The notes under the pieces were generated by a model. That model ran no database searches, had not been told where the DNA came from, and was given only the letters and a program-made list of their open reading frames with translations. The position numbers were made by a program, and so were the translations under genes. From assembly GCA_038237515.1 (NCBI GenBank), contig JBBRYP010000046.1:1-36972 (forward strand): DNA of 36,972 nt, written 5' to 3'. Of this stretch, positions 16,405-23,309 are shown piece by piece (position 1 is the stretch's first letter; every line of letters starts with the position of its first letter). This DNA is from JBBQDZ01 sp038237515 (GTDB taxonomy: Bacteria; Actinomycetota; Thermoleophilia; Gaiellales; Gaiellaceae).

Positions 16405-16452
16405 GATGCCTCTTCAGAGTACGGCTGCGCCCGCCGGGCCCTGGGGTCGGCC

Positions 16453-16458
16453 TAGACT
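16453..16458 (+). promoter_or_regulatory. Candidate -10 box (TAGACT), leaderless start of the ATP-grasp gene
   Basis: TAGACT ends 6 nt before the ATG at 16465. The surrounding CCTAGACTCGG is identical to the sequence before lysS at 23243, which supports a shared promoter type. Confidence 0.45.
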
Positions 16459-16464
16459 CGGCCC

Positions 16465-17571
16465 ATGCTGTCGGCCCTCGAGACGATGGGGCTCCTGGGG
16501 CCTCGCGCGCGGCAGCTGGCGGCGAGGATCGACCTCGCCCGCTCGACCGGCCTGCGCCAGACAGCCTCACGAGGCCGCGAGTACCCGCTGCTCCAGACGC
16601 TCGAGGCCGGCCGTTCCACGCTCTATCGCGAGCTGTGGACCGAGGCGGCAGACGAGATCGGAGCCGTCGTGCAGCCGCTCGCCGGCGACGAGCTGGAGCT
16701 TCGGCGCGGCGTCGACGCCACCCGCGTCGCCCAGCAGCGAACCGCCCTCGATCCCGAGGAGCGCCTCCGCCTCGCCCTCGACAAGGAGATCGTCGCCCGC
16801 CTGCTGCGCGAGCGCGCCCTCCCCGTGCCTGAGGCTGTCCAGGTCTCCTGGCGGGACGAGGAGGGAGCCGCGCGCTTCCTGGAAGCGTCCGGCGGGGCGT
16901 GCGTCGTCAAGCCCGGCAGCGGCACCGGCGGCGGCGTCGGCGCGACCGCAGGCGTGCGAACCCGCTCGCAGCTGCGCCGCGCGCTCCTGCGAGCGTCCCG
17001 CTCGGGCGAGCGGGTGCTCGTCGAGCGACAGGCTCCGGGAGACGTCTACCGGCTGCTCTTCCTCGACGGCGAGCTGCTGGACGTCCTGCGCCGCCTGCCA
17101 CCGCGCCTTACCGGCGACGGCCGCTCGACGGTCGCCGAGCTCGTCGCCGCCGAAAACCGCCGGCGGGCGAACGGTGAGGGTCGTGCCGGCGTCGACCTGC
17201 TCACCGTGGACCTCGACTTCCTGTTCACGATCGCGCGCGCGCACCTGCGGCTCGATTCCGTTCTGCGCCTCGGCGAGACGGTGACCGTGAAGACGGTGAC
17301 GAACGAGAACGGGCCGGGGGACAATGCGCCGTGGCGCGGGGACACCGGCAGCGAGCTCGCCGCCGAGGCCCGTCGAGCGGTCGAGGCCGTAGGCCTGCGG
17401 CTGGCCGGCGTCGACGTCGTCACCCCCGATCCCGGCCGGGGCCTCGCCGCCGCCGCCGGCGTCCTGCTCGAGGTGAACGGAACCCCGGGCCTCCACCACC
17501 ACTACCTCGTGGCAGACCCGGCGGCAGCTAGGAGAGTGGCGATCCCGATTCTCGAGACGCTTCTGCGCTGA
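16465..17571 (+). CDS. ATP-grasp ligase related to the cyanophycin-synthetase ATP-grasp domain
   Basis: This 368-residue stand-alone ATP-grasp protein would form an amide or similar bond through an acyl-phosphate. Family landmarks are LALDKEIVARLL (Lys107), the nucleotide-binding CVVKPGSGTGGGVG (Lys149), VLVERQAPGDVYRLL (Glu187), and LPPRLTGDGRSTVAELV, which matches the GDG-ST motif of CphA-like enzymes. The metal-binding LLEVNGTPGLHHHY follows (Glu336, Asn338). It lacks the Mur-ligase-like C-terminal half of real cyanophycin synthetases (about 870 residues), so polymer synthesis is unlikely. The first 90 residues are not recognised. Its 3' end overlaps the convergent dehydrogenase gene by 44 nt. 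The substrate is unknown; an amino acid or peptide ligase is the cautious reading. Confidence 0.75.
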   Translation: MLSALETMGLLGPRARQLAARIDLARSTGLRQTASRGREYPLLQTLEAGRSTLYRELWTEAADEIGAVVQPLAGDELELRRGVDATRVAQQRTALDPEERLRLALDKEIVARLLRERALPVPEAVQVSWRDEEGAARFLEASGGACVVKPGSGTGGGVGATAGVRTRSQLRRALLRASRSGERVLVERQAPGDVYRLLFLDGELLDVLRRLPPRLTGDGRSTVAELVAAENRRRANGEGRAGVDLLTVDLDFLFTIARAHLRLDSVLRLGETVTVKTVTNENGPGDNAPWRGDTGSELAAEARRAVEAVGLRLAGVDVVTPDPGRGLAAAAGVLLEVNGTPGLHHHYLVADPAAARRVAIPILETLLR

Positions 17572-18361
17572 GCTCGTCGATCGCTTCGAGGACCTCGGCG
17601 ATGTCGGCCGGACGCTCGCCGGCGAAGCGCTTGCGCAGGCCCAGCGCCTCGAGCCGCCGCAGCCGTTTCTCGGTGGCGGTGGCGAGCAACGGCTCGACGC
17701 CCGCTCGGCGGAGCACCTCGACCGAGGCGGCGACCTCGTCCGCACGCCGCCCGGCATGGATGGCGAGCGCCGTCATCACCCTCCGCGCGAGCTCCGGAAA
17801 CGGCGCCTGCTCCCCGCCGCCCTTGACGCTCGCGACGACGGCCTCCTCGACTCCGTACCGCCGGGCTGCGAGCAGCATCTCGGCGATCAGCGCGTCGCGC
17901 CCCTTCATGTAGACGCTGCGCAGAAGCTTGATGCGCGTGGCGGCGCCGGCCGGAGCGTCGAGGACGGCGATGTCGAGCACATCCGCAAGCTCTGCGAAGC
18001 GAGCGGCTCCGGGGCCCGCTGCGAGGATGGGCACGGCTGCGCCGTCCGCCGCCGTCGTCCCGAGGACGGCCGCGTCGACGTAGAGGCCGCCGCCGCCGGC
18101 GATCACCGGCTCGAGCTGCGCCTTCGCCTCAGGAAGCGCCGGGGAGGGATCGACGTAGACCGCGCCGGGGCCCAGCAGGCCGGCAGCCGCACCGGCAACC
18201 TCGGCGGCGGCCGCGACGGGTACCGCGGCGATCGCGCACGTGGCGCCGCGGAGCACCTCTTCGAGCGAGCAGCTGCCGCCGCGCTCGTAGATGCGCGCAC
18301 CGAGCGCGGCGGCGAGCGAGCGCCCGAGCTCGCCGTTGCCGATCACCACGAACCCGCTCAT
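17528..18361 (-). CDS. NAD(P)-dependent dehydrogenase, 6-phosphogluconate-dehydrogenase-like with DUF1932 domain
   Basis: This 277-residue protein is a member of the beta-hydroxyacid dehydrogenase superfamily. The Rossmann fold opens with FVVIGNGELGRSLA, a GxGxxG motif at the extreme N-terminus. Two strands later VYVDPSPALPEAKAQLEP takes the place of the usual VDAP substrate loop. The catalytic lysine is expected in AGAATRIKLLRS. From there the all-helical C-terminal part (YMKGRDALIAEMLLAARRYGV) matches the DUF1932 domain. The ATG at 18361 overlaps the upstream ATP-grasp stop (ATGA), making it the last gene of a coupled trio with the RraA-like gene. It probably oxidises a 3-hydroxyacid or reduces a 3-oxoacid in the same pathway, which is inference. 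Confidence 0.75.
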   Translation of the reverse strand: MSGFVVIGNGELGRSLAAALGARIYERGGSCSLEEVLRGATCAIAAVPVAAAAEVAGAAAGLLGPGAVYVDPSPALPEAKAQLEPVIAGGGGLYVDAAVLGTTAADGAAVPILAAGPGAARFAELADVLDIAVLDAPAGAATRIKLLRSVYMKGRDALIAEMLLAARRYGVEEAVVASVKGGGEQAPFPELARRVMTALAIHAGRRADEVAASVEVLRRAGVEPLLATATEKRLRRLEALGLRKRFAGERPADIAEVLEAIDELSAEASRESGSPLS

Positions 18362-19521
18362 GCGGAGAAGGCTCGGCGGGCCAGCCGGCTCCAGTTCCGA
18401 AGGGACGGCCCGGGGTCGCGCAGGTCGAGCAAGGGAAAGCGCTGCGGGCGAAGGAGCGAGCGCGCCCACGCGGCGACGGTGAGGTCGCCGCGCCGGCGGT
18501 AGTCGAGAAGAGCGCGAACGTCCTCCACGGGGTTCCAGAGGTAGACGCCGTCGCGGAAGCCGTCGAGTCGCGGCGGGGGCAGGCCCGCGAGCCGGCAGTA
18601 GGCGAGTCGCGCCACGTCGATGCCGGCTGCCCGGACAAGTTCGTTCGCCGCCGTGAAGCGGTGGTTGCACTCGATCAGCTTCAGCACGCCGTCACGCGGA
18701 TCGCGCTTGAACTCCACATTCCCGATCCCGCGCAGTCCCACGCCCCGGAAGAAGCGGAGCCCCACCTGCGCAGTCTCCTCGTCCCAGCGCGAGGCGTGGT
18801 AGGTGGCGAGCCCGAAGCGGACGGGGTACTGGCGCAGCTTCCACTTCGTGAAGTGGAACAGCGGCTCGCCGTGCTCGTCGAGGTAGCTGTAGTACGAGAA
18901 GAAGCTGTCGTCTCCGCCCGGCAGGATCTCGGTCGCGAGCATCTCGAGCCCGAGCGCGACCATCCGCCCGAGCGTCTCCCGAAGCTCGGCCTCGGTGCAG
19001 ACCTCCCACACCTTCGTCCGCGCGCTGAAGTGCTGGGCGAAGAGGTGGGAGTGGAGCGGCTTGAGCGCGCACGGAAACCCGATCTCAGCCACGGCACGCT
19101 CCACGTCGGCCTCCTCGCGAACCGTCACCGTCCGCGGGGACGGCACGCCCGCCAGGCGCGCGAGCTCGTAGGTGCGGTGCTTGTCGAGCATCGCCAGCAG
19201 AACGTCGTCGTTCGCCTCCACGGGGCGATAGCCGAACTCGAGGAGGCGCGGCCGGTGCAGCGCGACGAGCTCCAGGCCGTCGTCGTCGCAGGGCAGGAGC
19301 ACCGCCGGGCGCGGCGCGCGCTGCTCGAGCCAATCGAGCCGGGCCTCGATCGTGTCGGCGCCGAGGTCGACGAAGGACGAGCAGTGCCGCGAAGCCTGGA
19401 TCGGGTCCCAGGCGGCATCCCCGACCGCGTGGACGGCGACACCCATCCGTCCGAGGCTGCGCGCGACCGAGACGGCCATAGCCTCGCCGCCGAGGAGGAT
19501 CGCCGGGAGGCGGTCGGTCAG
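18358..19521 (-). CDS. ATP-grasp carboxylate-amine ligase-like protein
   Basis: With the start chosen here the protein has 387 residues. The pre-ATP-grasp domain begins PAILLGGEAMAVSVARSLG. ATP-binding residues fall at MLDKHRTYELARLAG (Lys114), FPCALKPLHSHL (Lys154), GNVEFKRD (Glu270) and LIECNHRFTAANEL (Glu284, Asn286). It is closest in style to D-aspartate-ligase/carbamoyl-phosphate-synthase-like stand-alone ligases. The start is doubtful. A CTG at 19521 overlaps the RraA stop (CTGA) and exactly preserves the first strand. GTG 19581 would overlap the previous gene by 64 bp. ATG 19479 would delete the first strand. Coupling to the RraA and dehydrogenase genes suggests one pathway, but the product is unknown. 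Confidence 0.7.
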   Translation of the reverse strand: MTDRLPAILLGGEAMAVSVARSLGRMGVAVHAVGDAAWDPIQASRHCSSFVDLGADTIEARLDWLEQRAPRPAVLLPCDDDGLELVALHRPRLLEFGYRPVEANDDVLLAMLDKHRTYELARLAGVPSPRTVTVREEADVERAVAEIGFPCALKPLHSHLFAQHFSARTKVWEVCTEAELRETLGRMVALGLEMLATEILPGGDDSFFSYYSYLDEHGEPLFHFTKWKLRQYPVRFGLATYHASRWDEETAQVGLRFFRGVGLRGIGNVEFKRDPRDGVLKLIECNHRFTAANELVRAAGIDVARLAYCRLAGLPPPRLDGFRDGVYLWNPVEDVRALLDYRRRGDLTVAAWARSLLRPQRFPLLDLRDPGPSLRNWSRLARRAFSA

Positions 19522-20249
19522 ATGGTCTCGCTGAGCTCGTCGACGGCGACGCCGCTCTGCTCGAGCAGCGCGTCGACCCACTCGTTCGAGAAGTCGCCGC
19601 GCGCGACGGCCTGCGTATAGCTCGACTCGGCCGCCTTGCGATCGATCAGCCGCTGGAGCAGCTCATCCGCGATCTCGCGCGGGATGCACACGACGCCGTT
19701 CAGATCGCCGACGATGACGTCCCCGGGGTTGACGACGATGCCCGCGGCGCAGATGGGGTGGTTGATCTCGCCCGGGCCACGGTGGAGGGGGCCGATCGGC
19801 GTGATCCCGCGCGCGAAGACCGGAAAGTCTCCGAGCCCGCGAATCGCCGTCACGTCGCGGATCAGGCCGTCCACGACGAAGCCGGCGATTCCGCGGTGGC
19901 GGGCCTTCATGGAGACCAGCTCCCCGAGCACCGCGGTGGTCGTCGAGCCGCTCGTGTCGACGACGATCACGTCGCCAGGCTGTGCCACGTCGAGGCTCTT
20001 GTGGACCATCAGGTTGTCACCCGGATAGCACTTGACCGTGCAGGCGGTGCCGAGGATCCGGAGGTCGGGGTTCGTCACGGGAGCGATCCCGTCGCGGAGC
20101 GTGTAGAGGCGGTTCATCAGATCCGAGATGTCTGGGATCTCGAACGCGGCGAAGCCGGCCACGATGTCCGGGTTCGGGCGCTCGACCTCGTTCCGGATCC
20201 GGAACCCCGGGCCAGGGTGCATCTCGGCTGACTTCGGCTTCCCTACCAT
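19518..20249 (-). CDS. RraA-family aldolase/decarboxylase-like protein
   Basis: This 243-residue protein has the RraA/HMG-aldolase fold. Conserved phrases are ILGTACTVKCYPGDNLMVH, GDVIVVDTSGSTTTAVLGEL, and the substrate- and metal-binding DGLIRD (127-132), followed by IVVNPGDVIVGDLNGVVCIP. Enzymes of this family include 4-hydroxy-4-methyl-2-oxoglutarate aldolase and oxaloacetate decarboxylase; others bind RNase E. The last role is unlikely in this gene neighbourhood. The N-terminal 40 residues (HPGPGFRIRNEVERPNPDIV) are an extension typical of the longer metabolic RraA proteins. It starts at ATG 20249, is the first gene of a three-gene coupled operon, and is divergent from an oxygenase gene. 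It probably cleaves or decarboxylates a 2-oxoacid. Confidence 0.78.
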   Translation of the reverse strand: MVGKPKSAEMHPGPGFRIRNEVERPNPDIVAGFAAFEIPDISDLMNRLYTLRDGIAPVTNPDLRILGTACTVKCYPGDNLMVHKSLDVAQPGDVIVVDTSGSTTTAVLGELVSMKARHRGIAGFVVDGLIRDVTAIRGLGDFPVFARGITPIGPLHRGPGEINHPICAAGIVVNPGDVIVGDLNGVVCIPREIADELLQRLIDRKAAESSYTQAVARGDFSNEWVDALLEQSGVAVDELSETI

Positions 20250-20267
20250 CTCGGCCCTATCGATCGG

Positions 20268-20294
20268 TCGAAGTCGTCTTCGACTTGAATCAAG
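20268..20294. promoter_or_regulatory. Adjacent inverted repeats in the RraA/oxygenase divergent region
   Basis: TCGAAG-N4-CTTCGA (20268-20283) overlaps AAGTCG-N4-CGACTT (20271-20286), and both are followed by CTTGA-A-TCAAG (20284-20294). They lie between the starts at 20249 and 20361, where a regulator controlling both directions would bind. The regulator is not in the window. Confidence 0.35.
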
Positions 20295-20360
20295 ATAGTG
20301 CCGCCTCCGGCCGATGAGTCCGTAACGCGACGACCAACGCGACGACCCCAGAGGAGCCCG

Positions 20361-21317
20361 ATGAAGATCTTCGCCTTCGATCCCGCCGATCACGCCGACC
20401 GCTACCGCGAGCACGAGTGGGTGCACGTGAAAGGCGGCATCGCACCCGAGTTCCTCGAGTTCATCCGGGAGTTCGCGCGCGCCGAACTCGAGCGGACCCG
20501 ACTCGCCGGGCTCGGGATCAAGGGCAAGAAGGAGCAGTCGCTCTTCGAGTTCCCCTCCGGAGTCGACTACCCGGGCGAGCTTTTCGACACGGTCTCGCGC
20601 CTCTGCGGCCTGCGCCGGGAGACGATGACGCTGTCCGAACGCCACATCCAGGCCTACGAGCCGGACGCGGCGCCGAACCCGCTCGCGCACAAGGACCGCT
20701 TCGCCTCCCAGGTCTCGCTCGGCTTCTCGATCGACATCCCGGAAGCCTCGAGCCTCGTCCTCTACCCGTGGGAGCAGCGGCAGGTGAACGCGTTCAACTC
20801 GAGCCACGACCTGCGCGCGAGCCTGAAGCCGGACGAGCTGCCGGAGGCCGTGATCGAGCGCTGCCGCGAGCTCGTCCTCGACGACGAACCCGGCGACATC
20901 GTCGCCTTCGCCGGCTCGACCACCTGGCACCTGCGTCGGAACGCCGCGCGCGCGACCAACCTCTACTGCAAGTTCAACGACTTCGGCTGCGACCCGCTCG
21001 GCGAGGACCCGAACACGCTCGAGCTGCGCACCCGGACGCTCGTGACGCTGGCGTCGGCAAACGGGACGATCGGCGATCGCGTCGCGCAGCTGTCACGGCA
21101 GTTCGACTCGGTCGAGGAGCACTACGCCCGCGACTGGCAGGGCGTCCTGCGCGCACGCGTCTGGGGATCCGATCCCTTCGGCGTCAGCGAGGCGCAGGTG
21201 AAGCTCCTGCGCGCGGTCGACGGGACGCGTTCGCTGGGGGAGCTCGCCGCGTCGGTCGGAGCGAACGAGTCGGAGGCCCGGCGGCTCGCAGAGCTTGGCG
21301 CGATCGACCTCGTGTAG
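20361..21317 (+). CDS. Fe(II)/2-oxoglutarate-type oxygenase with C-terminal PqqD-like segment
   Basis: This 318-residue protein has the facial triad of non-heme iron oxygenases. HKD gives His110 and Asp112 after HIQAYEPDAAPNPLA. The distal ligand is His190 in GSTTWHLRRNAARATN, with Arg197 placed to bind 2-oxoglutarate. This layout is like phytanoyl-CoA and prolyl hydroxylase relatives. The last 50 residues (SEAQVKLLRAVDGTRSLGELA and onwards) look like a small PqqD-type winged-helix module, which in other systems binds peptide substrates. Start ATG 20361 is fixed by GAGGAG four bases upstream; an earlier in-frame start at 20298 has no such site. It is divergent from the RraA operon. A hydroxylase acting on a peptide or carrier-bound substrate is plausible but unproven. 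Confidence 0.68.
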   Translation: MKIFAFDPADHADRYREHEWVHVKGGIAPEFLEFIREFARAELERTRLAGLGIKGKKEQSLFEFPSGVDYPGELFDTVSRLCGLRRETMTLSERHIQAYEPDAAPNPLAHKDRFASQVSLGFSIDIPEASSLVLYPWEQRQVNAFNSSHDLRASLKPDELPEAVIERCRELVLDDEPGDIVAFAGSTTWHLRRNAARATNLYCKFNDFGCDPLGEDPNTLELRTRTLVTLASANGTIGDRVAQLSRQFDSVEEHYARDWQGVLRARVWGSDPFGVSEAQVKLLRAVDGTRSLGELAASVGANESEARRLAELGAIDLV

Positions 21318-21547
21318 GGCTCGGCTCAGCCGTGGCTCTCGCCCGAGGCCCCGGTGGCATGTCAGCTCGTAGTAACGCTCCGCCTGCGGCTCCGCTCTAG
21401 CCGGGGCTCACGCTTCGGGAGCTCCTTGTCTTTTTGCGGACCGCAGGAATCGCTGCGGCTTCGCCTCCGCTCGGATAGGGGGAACTGCCGTTCCCCATCA
21501 GCATGCCTGGGCACGAGGGGAAGCTCCTCTCCATTTTCTCGCCATCT
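21318..21547. other. Non-coding stretch with hairpins before the 171-bp repeats
   Basis: There is no credible gene between the oxygenase stop and the end of lysS (21318-21830). The first 230 bp hold a probable terminator (21403-21435) and a perfect GGGGAAC-TGCC-GTTCCCC hairpin (21479-21496). The remainder consists of the two 171-bp repeat copies described separately. Confidence 0.6.
21403..21435 (+). terminator. Probable intrinsic terminator of the oxygenase gene
   Basis: GGGGCTC (21403-21409) can pair with GAGCTCC (21419-21425), seven pairs including one G-U, around a 9-nt loop. TTGTCTTTTT follows directly. This is the clearest hairpin-plus-T-run in the window and lies 86 bp after the oxygenase stop. 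Confidence 0.55.
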
Positions 21548-21718
21548 GGGAGCAATCGGCAGGCCGCGGGCGGAGCCGGGCTTGCCCGGCGGGAGCCCAA
21601 CCGCGAAGTAGGCAACGGCGGGATCCAGCTACGGGTGAGCGGCCCCAGCCACAGCGCGCTCACCGCAGCCGCTCGGAAGGAGGGGGGTCCGGGGGGGAAC
21701 CAGGGGTTCGCCCCCGTT
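21548..21718. repeat. 171-bp direct repeat, copy 1
   Basis: The copy begins near AGCAATCGGCA (21551) and matches copy 2 almost base for base at an offset of exactly 171. It contains GCCGGGC-TT-GCCCGGC (21575-21590), GGTGAGCG...CGCTCACC (21634-21641 with 21657-21664) and a GAACC-AGG-GGTTC hairpin near its end. It is not coding in any convincing way. Confidence 0.8.
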
Positions 21719-21889
21719 CGGAGCGATCGGCACCCAGCGGGCGGAGCCGGGCTTGCCCGGCGGGAGCCCAACCGCGAAGTAGGCAACGACGAGATCCAGC
21801 TACGGGTGAGCGGCCCCAGCCACAGCGCGCTCACCGCAGCCGCTCGGAAGGAGGGGGGTCCGGGGGGGAACCAGGGGTTCCCCCACGTT
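21719..21889. repeat. 171-bp direct repeat, copy 2, running into the lysS coding end
   Basis: This copy is tandem with copy 1, with differences such as GCCGCGGG versus CCCAGCGG near the start and GGCGGG versus GACGAG in the middle. Its right-hand 59 bp (21831-21889) are read on the minus strand as the last codons and stop of lysS. Copy 2 therefore crosses a gene boundary. Confidence 0.8.
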
Positions 21890-23243
21890 CCCGCAGCGCC
21901 GGGAACAGGATCACCTCGCGAATCGAGTCCCGGCCGGAGAGCACCATCGCGAGGCGGTCGATGCCGAAACCGAGGCCGCCGGTCGGCGGCATGCCGTACG
22001 CGAGCGCCTCGACATAGTCGGGATCGCCCGGCTCGCCCTCGACGAGCGCGGCCTGCTCGGCGAAGCGCGCCGCCTGCTGGCCGGGATCGTTAATCTCGGA
22101 GAACGCATTGCCGAGCTCCATCCCGCCGACGAAGAACTCGAAGCGCTCGACGAGCGCCGGATCGTCGTCGGTCGCCCGCGCGAACGGGGAGATCTCGATC
22201 GGGTAGTCGTGGACGATGGTCGGAGCGACGAGGTTCGGCTCCACGTAGTGCGTGAACGCATGGTCGACGAGCTGAGGCCAGTCGCGGTCCTGCGCCGTGT
22301 CCACCCCGCGCTCGTTCAGGCGCCTGCGCAGCTCGACGTCGTCCCTCGTCCACAGGCCCTCCTCCTCGAGCGAGGCGACGAACGGGATGCGACTCCAGGG
22401 CGCGGCGAGGTCGATCTCCCGGCCCCGGAAGGTCAGTGCGGTCGTGCCGAGCACCTCGCGGGCGACCCGCGTGACGAGCTCCTCGATCCGCGCCATCGTG
22501 TCGCGGTAGTCCGCGTAAGCCTCGTACCACTCGATCATCGTGAACTCGGGGTTGTGCTTGAAGGAGACGCCCTCGTTCCTGAAGTCCTTGCCGATCTCGT
22601 AGACACGCTCGAGCCCGCCGACGAGCAGCCGCTTGAGGTACAGCTCCGTCGCGATCCGCAGGTAGAGATCCTGGTCGAGCGCGTTGTGGTGCGTGACGAA
22701 CGGCTCCGCGAAAGCTCCTCCGTACCGGGGCTGGAGTACCGGCGTCTCGACCTCGACGAAGCCCTCGGAGTCGAGGTAGCGGCGAATCGCAGCGACCATC
22801 CGCGCGCGCAGGAGGAAGATCGCACGCGACTCCTCGTTCATCAGCAGGTCGAGGTAGCGCCGCCGGTAGCGCTGCTCGACGTCGGTCAGGCCGTGGAAGG
22901 TGTCCGGCAGCGGCCGCCGGATCTTCGCGAGCAGCTCGAGCTCGTCCACCGCGAGGCTCGGCTCGCCGCGCCGCGAGCAGGCCGGGGAGCCGGTCGCCCC
23001 GACGATGTCGCCGAGGTCGAGATCGACCCGGCCAGTGCGCTCCGCCGCGCAGAGCAGCTGGATGCGGCCCGAGCGGTCGACGAGATCGAGGAAGACGAGC
23101 TTGCCGTGACCGCGGCGGCCGACGACACGGCCCGCTACGCGCCGCTTTCCCGGTGCTTCCCGGCCCGGCTCGAGCCGCCCGGCCTCGGCGCGAACGATCG
23201 CGATCTCGACCCGGTCCGCGAACCGCTTCGGCAGGCCGCCCAC
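21831..23243 (-). CDS. lysS: Lysyl-tRNA synthetase, class II
   Basis: This 470-residue class II aminoacyl-tRNA synthetase charges tRNA-Lys. A shortened N-terminal region leads into the OB-fold (VAGRVVGRRGHGKLVFLDL, GRIQLLCAA, LDLGDIVGATG). The catalytic domain follows: RPLPDTFHGLTDVEQRYRRR, YLDLL, motif 2 (FRNEGVSFKHNPEFTMIEWY) and motif 3 (GLGFGIDRLAMVLSG). The family's usual end is REVILFPALR; beyond it this protein has about 18 extra residues (RGGTPGSPPDPPPSERLR) encoded by copy 2 of the 171-bp repeat, which also supplies the stop. GTG 23243 is preceded by TAGACT at 7 nt. An open frame upstream to 23825 overlaps the next gene and lacks family similarity. Confidence 0.93.
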   Translation of the reverse strand: MGGLPKRFADRVEIAIVRAEAGRLEPGREAPGKRRVAGRVVGRRGHGKLVFLDLVDRSGRIQLLCAAERTGRVDLDLGDIVGATGSPACSRRGEPSLAVDELELLAKIRRPLPDTFHGLTDVEQRYRRRYLDLLMNEESRAIFLLRARMVAAIRRYLDSEGFVEVETPVLQPRYGGAFAEPFVTHHNALDQDLYLRIATELYLKRLLVGGLERVYEIGKDFRNEGVSFKHNPEFTMIEWYEAYADYRDTMARIEELVTRVAREVLGTTALTFRGREIDLAAPWSRIPFVASLEEEGLWTRDDVELRRRLNERGVDTAQDRDWPQLVDHAFTHYVEPNLVAPTIVHDYPIEISPFARATDDDPALVERFEFFVGGMELGNAFSEINDPGQQAARFAEQAALVEGEPGDPDYVEALAYGMPPTGGLGFGIDRLAMVLSGRDSIREVILFPALRERGGTPGSPPDPPPSERLR

Positions 23244-23250
23244 GGGCCCG

Positions 23251-23256
23251 AGTCTA
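23251..23256 (-). promoter_or_regulatory. Candidate -10 box (TAGACT), leaderless start of lysS
   Basis: On the minus strand TAGACT ends 7 nt before the GTG at 23243, in the same CCTAGACTCGG context as at 16453. It lies in the 66-bp gap divergent to the sortase-fusion gene. Confidence 0.45.
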
Positions 23257-23309
23257 GGCGGAGTCGACCTCGCATCCTTTCGAGCCGCTCGTTTTGAGAA
23301 GATCGCGCC

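Noticed and set aside
15359..16570. N-terminal extension of the second GNAT gene on the minus strand
   Set aside because: It overlaps the first GNAT gene completely and is Arg/Pro-rich shadow sequence; the GTGA overlap gives a natural start.
17316..17345. Repeated GGGGACA motifs inside the ATP-grasp gene
   Set aside because: They encode GPGDN and RGDTG in the expected frame; no palindrome like that at 1210.
21548..21889. CRISPR array
   Set aside because: Only two 171-bp units without spacers, and no cas genes in the window.
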